A stretch of 64,000 bases of DNA from Hymenobacter amundsenii (GTDB taxonomy: Bacteria > Bacteroidota > Bacteroidia > Cytophagales > Hymenobacteraceae). The notes below the pieces were generated by a model, which worked only from the letters and a program-made list of their open reading frames with translations, was not told where the DNA came from and ran no database searches. Positions 1 to 7,352 of the stretch are shown piece by piece. The position numbers were made by a program, and so were the translations under genes. Where the stretch lies: positions 1 to 64,000 of the forward strand of contig NZ_NIRR01000025.1 of assembly GCF_002204745.1 (NCBI RefSeq), given 5' to 3'. The stretch's first letter is position 1. The number at the start of each line of letters is the position of its first letter.

Positions 1-245
1 TTGCCGAAGTTGTGCGGGCGCTGCCGTGGAGTACTTGTCCCATAAGTTCGTGCGAAATTCCAGCCCGGAAAATACACCATCTCTCTCTGGGACTATACAG
101 CTAGGGGTGGTTGATTCGTTGAACGTCATGCGGAGCGGAGTCCAAGCATCCCCACTGCGGGTAAAGATTTCGCCATTACAACGAAGCGGTAGAGATGCTT
201 CGACTCCGTTGCGCTCAGCATGACAATCTTTCACTTACAGTATGC
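1..245. other. Intergenic edge region with repeat copy, no gene
   Basis: This stretch lies beyond the 3' end of the leftward argB-argE' operon and runs off the window. Short open frames exist but none has a recognisable protein or a conserved start. The only clear structure is a degenerate copy of the intergenic inverted repeat at 119-223. I see no promoter or RNA gene here. Confidence 0.6.
119..223. repeat. Intergenic hairpin repeat, copy 1 (degenerate)
   Basis: Left arm 119-165 starts with gaacgtcatg; right arm 176-223 reads aacgaagcggtagagatgct and ends with cagcatgac. The arms face each other as in the other copies, but the left one has diverged (cggagcgg where the others have ctgagcgg). 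It sits just past the end of the leftward argE' gene, a position suited to ending transcription. Confidence 0.75.
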
Positions 246-1313
246 TCACAACTCCAATTCGGCCAGCAGCTCCACGTAGCCACGGATGCCCGCCCTGATT
301 TCGCTGAGCAGAATGTACTCGTCGGGGGTGTGGGAGCGGGCCGAGTCGCCGGGGCCGATTTTGACGGTAACGAAAGGCATCATGCTCTGGTCGGAGAGGG
401 TAACCGAGCCGAAGGTACGGCGGCCCAGGGCCAGCCCGCGCTGCACCAGCGGATGTTTAGGGGCTATGCGCGAGGAGTTCAGGTGAACGGAGCGCGGCAC
501 CACATCGGCCCCAATTAATTCGCGCACAATGTCCACCACTTCCTGGTTCGAGTACAGCTCGTTGGTACGCACATCGGCCACGAAGGTGCAGCGGTCGGGC
601 ACTACGTTGTGCTGGGTGCCGGCCTGGATTTGGGTAACGGTGAGCTTCACCGGCCCTAGCAGCTCCGAAACCCGCTCGAACTGGAACCCGCGCAGCCGCT
701 GAATATCGTCGAGAGCCTTGTAGAGGGCGTTTTCGCCTTCCTCGCGGGCAGCGTGTCCTGTCCGGCCGTGGGCCACGCAGTCGAGCACTACGAGGCCCTT
801 TTCGGCTACGGCCAGTTCCATTTGCGTTGGTTCGCCCACAATGCCCAGGGCAATTTCGGGCAGCAGCGGGAGCAGGCGGCGGATGCCGTTGGGACCCGAA
901 ATTTCCTCCTCGGCCGTAATGGCGCAGATCAGGTTGAAGGCCGGCGGGTGCTGCTCGAAATACAGGAACGTGGCCAGCAGGCTGACCGCCGATGCCCCCG
1001 CGTCGTTGCTGCCGAGGCCGGTTAGCCGGTCGCCCGCCAGCGTGGCCCCGAACGGGTCGGCGGTCCAGGTGGCACCGGGCTTCACGGTATCGTGGTGGGA
1101 GTTGAGCAGCACCGTGGGCCGGGTGGGGTCGTAGTGGCGGCTCACGGCCCACACGTTGTGGGCGTTGCGCTCGGGCCGGGCCCCGTGGAAGGTCAGGAAG
1201 CGGAAAATATGGTCGGCCGTCTGGTCTTCTTCCCGCGAAAACGAGGGCGTCTGAATCAGCTGCTTCAGCAGCTCGATGGCGTCGGCAGTGAGCGTGTCAA
1301 TCAACTCCGGCAT
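246..1313 (-). CDS. argE: M20 family N-acyl-citrulline/ornithine deacylase (ArgE')
   Basis: This is an M20 metallopeptidase-family deacylase of 355 residues, the usual length. It should remove the acyl group from N-acylcitrulline (in classical pathways, acetylornithine) in the cytoplasm, releasing citrulline for ArgG. Visible metal-site motifs are NSHHDTV (71-77), GSNDAG with Asp104, the EEE triplet at 135-137 that supplies the catalytic glutamate, GEPT around 160-163, and a late RSHTPDEY histidine. It overlaps the end of argB by 13 bases, so the two are co-transcribed. Because the transcarbamylase in this locus is the acyl-ornithine type, acylcitrulline is the more likely substrate; acetyl versus succinyl cannot be decided from sequence. 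Confidence 0.88.
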   Translation of the reverse strand: MPELIDTLTADAIELLKQLIQTPSFSREEDQTADHIFRFLTFHGARPERNAHNVWAVSRHYDPTRPTVLLNSHHDTVKPGATWTADPFGATLAGDRLTGLGSNDAGASAVSLLATFLYFEQHPPAFNLICAITAEEEISGPNGIRRLLPLLPEIALGIVGEPTQMELAVAEKGLVVLDCVAHGRTGHAAREEGENALYKALDDIQRLRGFQFERVSELLGPVKLTVTQIQAGTQHNVVPDRCTFVADVRTNELYSNQEVVDIVRELIGADVVPRSVHLNSSRIAPKHPLVQRGLALGRRTFGSVTLSDQSMMPFVTVKIGPGDSARSHTPDEYILLSEIRAGIRGYVELLAELEL

Positions 1314-2083
1314 AGGATGGTTTTTACAGGCTCGTTGATGCGTTGGGCGTGCTCGATGACTACACGGGTTACGCCGGCTTCCAGGGCCGCAAAAGCGTTG
1401 TCGAGCTTGGGAACCATGCCGGCGGCAATGACGCCTTCACTCCTGAGCTGCTGGTACTGCGCCGCCGTAAGCTGCGGGATGACCGAGTCGTCGTCGTTGA
1501 CGTCGGCCAGCACCCCGTTTTTCTCAAAGCAGAAGTGCAGCTCCACGGCGTAATGCGGGGTCAGGGCGCGGGCCACGGTGCTGGCGATGGTATCGGCGTT
1601 GGTGTTGAGCAGCTGGCCCTGGCCGTCGTGGGTGATGGCGCAGAGCACGGGCAGCAGGCCGCTTTGCAGCAGCTGGTGCAGCAGACCGGCCTGCACGGCA
1701 TCGGCCGGCAGGTCGCCCACAAATCCGTAATCGATGTCGGTTACTGGCCGCTTTACGGCCCGGATGACGTTGCCATCGGCCCCCGACAGGCCGAGGGCAT
1801 TCACGCCTTCGGCTTGGAGCAGGGCTACCACCTGCTTGTTGGTCTTGCCAGCGTAAAACATCGTCACGATGTCGAGCGTGGCCGCGTCGGTGATGCGGCG
1901 GCCCTGCACCATCTGGGGGGTAATACCTAGGTCGTGGAGCATCTGGCTGGCCCCCTTACCGCCGCCATGCACCAGGATTTTCGGGCCGGGCACCCGGGCC
2001 AACTCGGCCAGAAAGCGGTGCAGCTGGGACACCTCATCGAGAATGCCACCGCCAATCTTGAATATTTTCAGGTCTGTGCTCAT
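1301..2083 (-). CDS. argB: N-acetylglutamate (N-acylglutamate) kinase
   Basis: This amino-acid kinase phosphorylates the side-chain carboxylate of N-acylglutamate, the second step of arginine synthesis. At 260 residues it matches the short bacterial ArgB form. The phosphate-binding FKIGGG lies at residues 8-13, the second glycine loop LVHGGGKG near 37-44, and the ATP-side LNTNADTIAS near 158-167. It is the first gene of a leftward argB-argE' operon and is divergent from the GNAT-argG operon across a 600-base control region. The methionine at 2083 fits the conserved N-terminus (K-x-GGG follows within 12 residues). No feature suggests an arginine-insensitive or fused variant. Confidence 0.93.
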   Translation of the reverse strand: MSTDLKIFKIGGGILDEVSQLHRFLAELARVPGPKILVHGGGKGASQMLHDLGITPQMVQGRRITDAATLDIVTMFYAGKTNKQVVALLQAEGVNALGLSGADGNVIRAVKRPVTDIDYGFVGDLPADAVQAGLLHQLLQSGLLPVLCAITHDGQGQLLNTNADTIASTVARALTPHYAVELHFCFEKNGVLADVNDDDSVIPQLTAAQYQQLRSEGVIAAGMVPKLDNAFAALEAGVTRVVIEHAQRINEPVKTILCRS

Positions 2084-2227
2084 GCGCGGAGTACGAAGTA
2101 AAAACCGGGGTAGGGGAGGCCGCAGGGCCGAAAGTGAGTTGCGAGCCGGTTGGCGCAGACCAGCAGCCCGCCAGATTAAGAAATTATTTTTGCGGCTGGG
2201 GCGACAAAGTTTCCGAAATTTTTAGTC

Positions 2228-2235
2228 TAGTTTTG
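2228..2235 (+). promoter_or_regulatory. Bacteroidota -7 promoter element candidate
   Basis: TAGTTTTG matches the Bacteroidota -7 consensus TAnnTTTG exactly and reads toward the arginine operon. No TTG/TTTG -33 box lies at the usual spacing (the nearest TTTG, 2189-2192, is too far), so this is a partial match only. Confidence 0.35.
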
Positions 2236-2247
2236 CAACGATTTAGT

Positions 2248-2266
2248 GGTTTAAACGATTTAAACC
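2248..2266. promoter_or_regulatory. Operator-like 19-base palindrome
   Basis: GGTTTAAA and TTTAAACC form a perfect 8-base inverted repeat around CGA. It begins 12 bases after the -7 candidate, so it would cover the transcription start of the rightward operon, a typical repressor position. It does not resemble the E. coli ArgR box, and no regulator gene is next to it. Confidence 0.4.
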
Positions 2267-2299
2267 GCGAAACACTCCACGCCGCCCCGCGGCCCTGTT

Positions 2300-2368
2300 A
2301 TGATTCGTCTCTCTTCCATTGCGCTTCTGCGACGACCTACATTGGTCGTGCGAACCAGGCCAGCTTAG
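2300..2368 (+). CDS. Putative arginine leader peptide (22 codons)
   Basis: An ATG-to-TAG frame of 22 codons contains five arginines (residues 3, 11, 12, 18, 20), four of them encoded by CGA or AGG, whereas neighbouring genes mostly use CGC and CGG. It starts 34 bases after the palindrome and lies upstream of the acetyltransferase-argG-argC-argD operon. The tandem Arg codons 11-12 lie in the left arm of an ACGACC/GGTCGT hairpin, and the stop codon lies in the loop of a GCCAGC/GCTGGC hairpin. This fits a ribosome-stalling leader that senses charged tRNA-Arg. Against it, there is no Shine-Dalgarno, no clear terminator hairpin, and 311 bases separate it from the first gene. A chance Arg-rich frame in GC-rich DNA remains possible. 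Confidence 0.38.
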   Translation: MIRLSSIALLRRPTLVVRTRPA

Positions 2369-2679
2369 TAGCTGGCACGCAATGTTCGTCTGCGTTCTTA
2401 ATCCTCTAAGAACCGGCGAGGGTCCGCTGAAAGAAGCGCCCCACTGAAGGAAGGTCTTACGAATAACTGCCTGACACGAGTGTAAACCCTGGTACGCCCA
2501 ATTGTGAAGTTACGGAGCAGTTCGCTCCCGTCCGACGGCTGGCTTTGACCCCGTCCCGCGCTTTTCCGTATAAACCTCCGGGCTTGGCTTAACGCCGCCC
2601 CAAGTTGGAAAGGCCCTTTGCCCGCCGAGTGTTTGCCTTAGTCCGTTGCCGCAACCGCTGGCAACTAACTTTCCTCGCC

Positions 2680-3249
2680 ATGTTCTTACGAGTCGCCGAA
2701 GCTGCCGATGCGCAGTACGCGGACACCTTATGCCAGTGGTATGCCGAATCGGCCCGTCAGCGGGGCGTTGGCATTGCCAAGCGTGATCCTAACTATCTGA
2801 TTAAGAAGATGGAGAAGGGTGATTCCATCATTGCGTTCATTGATGGGGCGCTGGCTGGTTTCTGCTACATCGAAACCTTCGAGGACGCCAAATTCGTCGT
2901 CAATTCCGGCCTGATTGTGAATACCGAGCTGCGCAAGGAGGGGCTGGGCCGCGCCATCAAGGAGCGCGTGTTCGAGCTCTCGCGTACCAAGTACCCGGCG
3001 GCCAAAATATTCGGCATCACGACCAGCGCGGCTGTGATGAAAATCAACAGCGAGCTGGGCTACCGGCCCGTTACCTTCCCCGAGCTCACTCAGAGCGAAG
3101 ACTTCTGGAAGGGTTGCGCGAGCTGCAAAAACTACCCCATCCTGCAGGAAAACGAGCGCAAAATGTGCCTCTGCACTGGCATGGTGTACGACAAGCTCCA
3201 GGACCGTTTCAGCCAGCAATCCATCGAAATTCTGAGCCAGGAAGGGTAG
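2680..3249 (+). CDS. GNAT acetyltransferase, candidate N-acylglutamate synthase
   Basis: This 189-residue GNAT-fold protein carries the acyl-CoA pyrophosphate loop LRKEGLGRAIKE near residues 84-95. It is the first gene of the rightward arginine operon, and no other argA or argJ is present in the window, so it most plausibly makes N-acylglutamate from glutamate and acyl-CoA. That role is inferred from position. An unusual C-terminal extension has four cysteines in CASC and CLC motifs, which could bind a metal or form a regulatory site. I chose the ATG at 2680 because the 25 residues upstream in frame do not resemble a GNAT N-terminus, whereas FLRVAEAAD begins the first strand. Confidence 0.75.
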   Translation: MFLRVAEAADAQYADTLCQWYAESARQRGVGIAKRDPNYLIKKMEKGDSIIAFIDGALAGFCYIETFEDAKFVVNSGLIVNTELRKEGLGRAIKERVFELSRTKYPAAKIFGITTSAAVMKINSELGYRPVTFPELTQSEDFWKGCASCKNYPILQENERKMCLCTGMVYDKLQDRFSQQSIEILSQEG

Positions 3250-3391
3250 AACGCGTCATGCTTCATCTGGCGTCCGCGCAGCCGAAGCATCTCTCCTGCT
3301 TCGTTGCCAAACTAATTCGGCATCAGGTTTACCACTGCGGTAGAGGTGCTTCGACTACGGCTACGCCTTCGCTCAGCATGACGCGGTTTTA
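3250..3391. repeat. Intergenic hairpin repeat, copy 2
   Basis: Left arm 3250-3307 (gaacgcgtcatg... gaagcatctct) faces right arm 3331-3388 (gcggtagaggtgcttcgact... cagcatgacgcg). Both arms share the private cgcgtcatg variant, where the commonest form is acgtcatg. It lies inside the arginine operon, between the acetyltransferase and argG, so it could reduce read-through or set differential expression. Confidence 0.8.
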
Positions 3392-3424
3392 TCCTTCGCT
3401 CTCACTTTTCAATATTCCCAACAC

Positions 3425-4618
3425 ATGTCTAAAAAGAAGGTAGTTTTAGCGTACAGCGGCGGTCTGGATACCTCGTTCTGCGCGGTATACCTGACCCGCG
3501 AGCTGGGTCTGGAAGTGCACACGGTTATCGTCAACTCTGGTGGGTTTTCCGATGACGAGCTGGCCGCCATTGAGAAGCGCGCCTACGAACTGGGCTCCAG
3601 CAAGCACGAGGTAATCGATGTAACCCAGCGCTTCTACCAGGACTGCCTGCGCTACCTGATTTTCGGCAACATCCTCAAAAACGACACCTACCCGCTGAGC
3701 GTTAGTGCCGAGCGCATGTTCCAGAGCCTGGCCCTGGCTGAGTACGCCCGCGAGCACAAGGCCGATTACATTGCCCACGGCAGCACCGGCGCCGGCAACG
3801 ACCAGGTGCGCTTCGACGTGGCCTTCTCGGTTATCGCACCCAACACCGAGATCATCACGCCAATCCGCGACCTGAAACTGTCGCGCCAGGCCGAAATCGA
3901 CTTCCTCAACCAGCACGGCTTCGAAATGAGCTGGGAGAAGGCCAAGTATTCCATTAATAAGGGCATCTGGGGCACCAGCGTGGGCGGCGTCGAAACCCTG
4001 ACCTCGCACCAGGCTCTGCCCGAATCGGCTTACCCGACCCAGCTAACCACTACGGAGCCGACCCAGGTGGAAATTACCTTCGAGAAAGGCGAACCGGCGG
4101 CCCTGAATGGCGAATCAATGGACCCGGTAGCCATGATTCAGGCCCTCAACGAGCTGGCCGGCACCTACGCCATCGGCCGCGACACCCACGTGGGCGACAC
4201 GATTCTGGGCATCAAGGGCCGCGTGGGTTTCGAGGCGCCCGCCCCGCTGATTCTGCTGAAAGCCCATCACCTGCTGGAAAAGCACACTTCCAGCCGCTGG
4301 CAACTGCTGCACAAGGACTACGTGGCCAACTGGTACGGTACACTGTTGCACGAAGCCCAGTACCTCGACCCGGTGATGCGCGACTTCGAGGCCTTCCTCA
4401 CCTCGTCGCAGGAGCGGGTGTCGGGCACGGTGTTCGTGACCTTGCTGCCCTACCGGTTCGAGCTGCAGGGTGTGGAGTCGAAGTTCGACATGATGCAGTC
4501 GAAAGTGGCTACCTACGGTGAGGAAAACAACGCCTGGGACGGCCGCGACGCCCAGGGATTCATCAAGATTTTCAGCAACCAGCTGAAGATTCATTCCTCT
4601 TTCAACGATGAAAATTAA
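3425..4618 (+). CDS. argG: Argininosuccinate synthase
   Basis: This enzyme condenses citrulline and aspartate, using ATP, into argininosuccinate in the cytoplasm. The 397-residue length is normal. The ATP-pyrophosphatase P-loop AYSGGLDTS sits at residues 9-17, and the IAHGSTGAGNDQVRF citrulline/aspartate-binding block lies near 116-131. It is followed directly by argC, whose start overlaps its last 11 bases, indicating tight co-translation. argH, the next enzyme of the pathway, is not in this window. The ATG at 3425 immediately precedes the KKKVVLAYSGG strand, so the start is secure. Confidence 0.96.
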   Translation: MSKKKVVLAYSGGLDTSFCAVYLTRELGLEVHTVIVNSGGFSDDELAAIEKRAYELGSSKHEVIDVTQRFYQDCLRYLIFGNILKNDTYPLSVSAERMFQSLALAEYAREHKADYIAHGSTGAGNDQVRFDVAFSVIAPNTEIITPIRDLKLSRQAEIDFLNQHGFEMSWEKAKYSINKGIWGTSVGGVETLTSHQALPESAYPTQLTTTEPTQVEITFEKGEPAALNGESMDPVAMIQALNELAGTYAIGRDTHVGDTILGIKGRVGFEAPAPLILLKAHHLLEKHTSSRWQLLHKDYVANWYGTLLHEAQYLDPVMRDFEAFLTSSQERVSGTVFVTLLPYRFELQGVESKFDMMQSKVATYGEENNAWDGRDAQGFIKIFSNQLKIHSSFNDEN

Positions 4619-5588
4619 GGCTGGCATTGTAGGCGGGGCCGGCTACACGGCTGGCGAGCTGCTACGTATTCTGCTACACCACGAGTTCGTGGAGCTAGGC
4701 GGCATCGTCAGTTCCTCGAACGCGGGCAACCCGGTGCACCAAGTGCACGACGATTTGGTGGGCGAAACCGATCTGGTTTTCGCTTCCGAGCTGGCGGGCG
4801 ATGAGGACGTGGTGTTTCTGTGCCTGGGTCACGGCAACTCCAAGGCTTGGCTGCTCAAAAACGCCCTGCCCGAAAGCACCGCCATTATCGACCTAAGCAA
4901 CGATTTTCGCCTAGCGGCTGATGCCGAGTTTGAGGACCGCGAGTTCGTGTATGGCCTGCCGGAGCTGAATAAAAGCCGCATCCAGCAGGCGCAAAGCATT
5001 GCCAATCCCGGTTGCTTTGCCACGGCCATTCAGTTGGCACTGCTGCCGCTGGCCCAGGCCGGCCGGCTCACCGAAGATGTGCACGTATCGGCCATTACTG
5101 GCTCGACCGGTGCGGGCCAGGGCCTGTCGGAAACGGTGCATTTCTCGTGGCGCACCAATAACGTGTCCATCTACAAGCCCTTCACGCACCAGCACCTAGG
5201 CGAAATCGGCGAGAGCCTAGCGCAGCTGCAGCCGCAGTCGGAAGCGGAAATTCACTTCATCCCCTACCGTGGCAATTTCGCGCGGGGCATTTTCGCCAGC
5301 GTTTACACGCCCTCGGAGTTGACGCAGGACGAGGCGCGGGAGCTGTACCGGAATTTCTACGCCGACGCGCCGTTCACCACGGTTTCGGACAAGGAAATTC
5401 ATTTGAAGCAGGTGGTGAATACCAACAAATGCCTGCTGCACGTGCAGAAACAGGGCAAGCAGTTATTAATTACCTCGGCAATTGATAACCTAGTGAAAGG
5501 CGCGTCGGGCCAGGCGTTGCAGAATATGAATCTGCTGTTTGGCCTGCCGGAAACGACGGGGTTGATGAGTAAGGCCATTAGCTTTTAG
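4608..5588 (+). CDS. argC: N-acetyl-gamma-glutamyl-phosphate reductase
   Basis: This NADPH-dependent reductase converts N-acylglutamyl phosphate to the semialdehyde, the third step of the pathway. At 326 residues it is a typical type-1 ArgC. The nucleotide-binding GGAGYTAGELLR lies at residues 9-20. The catalytic cysteine is Cys136 in IANPGCFAT, and the STGAGQ segment follows near 157-162. The start overlaps argG by 11 bases. An 85-base gap with short repeats separates it from argD, which uses its product. Confidence 0.95.
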   Translation: MKIKAGIVGGAGYTAGELLRILLHHEFVELGGIVSSSNAGNPVHQVHDDLVGETDLVFASELAGDEDVVFLCLGHGNSKAWLLKNALPESTAIIDLSNDFRLAADAEFEDREFVYGLPELNKSRIQQAQSIANPGCFATAIQLALLPLAQAGRLTEDVHVSAITGSTGAGQGLSETVHFSWRTNNVSIYKPFTHQHLGEIGESLAQLQPQSEAEIHFIPYRGNFARGIFASVYTPSELTQDEARELYRNFYADAPFTTVSDKEIHLKQVVNTNKCLLHVQKQGKQLLITSAIDNLVKGASGQALQNMNLLFGLPETTGLMSKAISF

Positions 5589-5668
5589 CTGTCAGCTCTG
5601 TTCCGACATTCATTTACTTGGTCTTCCTCAAAAAGCTAACAGCCATCAGCTAATAGCTAACAGCTTTA
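5581..5668. repeat. Short inverted AGCTGTTAGC-type repeats
   Basis: The gap between argC and argD holds copies of a short unit (agctgtcagct at 5588-5598; agctaacagc, cagctaatagc and agctaacagct at 5634-5665) in opposite orientations on its two sides. This resembles the microsatellite-like outer arms of the longer hairpin repeats elsewhere in the window, but with no central element. Confidence 0.5.
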
Positions 5669-5673
5669 AAACA

Positions 5674-6813
5674 ATGGACCTCTTCAACGTTTACCCCCTC
5701 GTTAACATCACGCCCGTGCGCGCACTCGGCGCGAAGCTCTGGGACGATAAGGGCCAGGAGTACCTGGATTTCTACGGCGGCCACGCTGTGATTTCCATCG
5801 GTCACAGCCACCCGCACTACGTGCAGCGCCTCACGGAGCAGCTCAGCAACATCGGCTTCTATTCCAACTCGGTGCAGATTCCGATTCAGCAGGAACTGGC
5901 GCACAAGCTGGGCCAGGTATCGGGCTACGAGGACTACGCGCTGTTTCTGTGCAACTCGGGGGCCGAGGCCAACGAGAATGCGCTGAAGCTGGCCTCCTTC
6001 CATACCGGTAAAACCCGCGTGGTGGCATTCAAAGGCGCGTTTCACGGCCGTACCTCGGGCGCGGTGGCAGCTACCGACAACCCGAAAATTGTGGCTCCCT
6101 TCAACGCGGGTCACGCCGTGACTTTCGTGGAGTACGATCTGGAGGCAGTGCTGGCGGTGCTACACGGCGGCGACGTATGCGCCGTTATTATAGAGCCAAT
6201 TCAGGGCGTGGGCGGTATCATCATGCCTTCCGACGAGTTCATGCGGCACTTGGCGCTGCTCTGCTGGGCCAACGATGTGCTGCTTATTGCCGATGAGGTG
6301 CAGAGCGGCTACGGCCGCAGCGGTAAGTTTTTCGCGCACCAGCACGCCGGCCTGCGGCCCGATATCATTTCGGTGGCCAAGGGCATGGGCAACGGCTTTC
6401 CCATCGGCGGCATCCTGATTTCGCCCAAGTTGCAAGCCTCCTACGGCCTGCTGGGCACCACCTTCGGCGGCAACCACCTGGCCTGCGCCGCCGCCCTGGC
6501 CGTGCTCGAAGTCATCGAAGACGAGCACCTGCTGGCTCACGCCACTGAGCTGGGCGACTACCTGCGCACGGAGCTGCTGGCCCACGCCGGGGCCGAAGAA
6601 ATTCGCGGCCGCGGCCTGATGGTGGGTATTAAATACGACTTCCCCATCAAGGAAATCCGCGACAAGCTGCTATCGGAACACCACATTTTCGTGGGCAACG
6701 CCTCCGACCCCACGGTGCTGCGCCTGCTGCCGCCGCTGAATATCACGAGGGCCGAGGTCGACCGGTTTTTGCAGGCGCTGTACACACTTATTCCGGTGGA
6801 GGCAAGGAAGTGA
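5674..6813 (+). CDS. argD: Acetylornithine (acylornithine) aminotransferase
   Basis: This class-III PLP-dependent aminotransferase converts N-acylglutamate semialdehyde to N-acylornithine with glutamate as donor. It has 379 residues. Key sites visible are the phosphate-binding CNSGAEANENALK (93-105), the FKGAFHGRTSG block (119-129), Asp207 in IADEVQSG that contacts the PLP nitrogen, and the Schiff-base Lys236 in SVAKGMGNG. It lies between argC and carA on the same strand, and its product feeds ArgF'. Acetyl and succinyl forms of this family are not separable by motif. Confidence 0.94.
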   Translation: MDLFNVYPLVNITPVRALGAKLWDDKGQEYLDFYGGHAVISIGHSHPHYVQRLTEQLSNIGFYSNSVQIPIQQELAHKLGQVSGYEDYALFLCNSGAEANENALKLASFHTGKTRVVAFKGAFHGRTSGAVAATDNPKIVAPFNAGHAVTFVEYDLEAVLAVLHGGDVCAVIIEPIQGVGGIIMPSDEFMRHLALLCWANDVLLIADEVQSGYGRSGKFFAHQHAGLRPDIISVAKGMGNGFPIGGILISPKLQASYGLLGTTFGGNHLACAAALAVLEVIEDEHLLAHATELGDYLRTELLAHAGAEEIRGRGLMVGIKYDFPIKEIRDKLLSEHHIFVGNASDPTVLRLLPPLNITRAEVDRFLQALYTLIPVEARK

Positions 6814-7352
6814 GCGGCTTGTGGTCTAACTTGCGACCCCAATGAGTAGCACGATGAAGTTCCCGAGCCCGGCTCCCCTTCTAATTAGCTGCACGCTGCC
6901 ATTGGCCTCGGTTGCGCAGCCACCAGCCGGTTCTTCCCATAAAAGAGCGGCCACCAACTATTCCTTTCAGCAGTTGTGCCCGCCCGACTTCCCGATGCCT
7001 GACATCTGGAAGCGGCAGTGCGCGGGGCAGATTGATTTACCTGATTTCGCTTCCGCTTGGCTCATCTCCTGCTTCGGCTGGAACAGACCCCTGATTTACG
7101 GTCCTGTTCCAGCCGAAAATGTATCAGCGCGGTTGCAAAGGCTGGCTAAGACGACGCCGCTCGTTCGCCGGACACCCGGCAGCGGAAGTTGCCGCCCCAC
7201 CGCAGCTCCCTCCAATGACCAGTTTCCAATACGCGTCAAGGGCCTGACGGACCTACCTGCCGCCTCCGTCCCCCCGCAACGAAAATGGAAGCTGCGTACC
7301 TGACGACCGCAGAAAATCATCAACAGGGTAAACCTAATTTTCGCATAACAGA
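6814..7352 (+). other. 539-base gap between argD and carA
   Basis: No convincing gene lies here. An ATG frame at 6842-7303 begins with a signal-peptide-like stretch but then has irregular composition and no recognisable fold. The main structure is the inverted repeat at 7073-7117. The gap probably separates the arg and car transcription units; I could not find a complete promoter for carA. Confidence 0.5.
7073..7117 (+). terminator. 14-base inverted repeat, possible terminator
   Basis: TTCGGCTGGAACAG (7073-7086) pairs perfectly with CTGTTCCAGCCGAA (7104-7117) across a 17-base loop that can extend the stem by ACC/GGT with one bulge. Only a short A-rich stretch follows rather than a T run, so it may be a Rho-type or processing structure, or an operator. 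Confidence 0.4.

Larger units (their letters stand above)
2084..2679. promoter_or_regulatory. Divergent arginine-locus control region
   Basis: This 596-base gap separates leftward argB-argE' from the rightward acetyltransferase-argG operon. In order it holds a -7-like TAGTTTTG at 2228-2235, a perfect inverted repeat at 2248-2266, a short Arg-rich reading frame at 2300-2368 and several small hairpins (ACGACC/GGTCGT at 2332-2349, GCCAGC/GCTGGC at 2359-2376, GTTCTTA/TAAGAAC at 2394-2413, and a GGAGC/GCTCC pair near 2514-2529). Some of the pairings exclude one another: 2317-2323 can also pair with 2378-2384. No classical GC-stem plus U-run terminator is obvious. Confidence 0.55.

Noticed and set aside
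2281..2679. tmRNA, RNase P or 6S-like RNA in the arginine leader
   Set aside because: None of the conserved sequence blocks of these RNAs is present; only local hairpins are seen.
6842..7303. ATG frame with a signal-peptide-like start between argD and carA
   Set aside because: After the first 25 residues the translation is irregular and Pro/Ser/Arg-rich, with an overlapping frame on the other strand; it contains the 7073-7117 inverted repeat.
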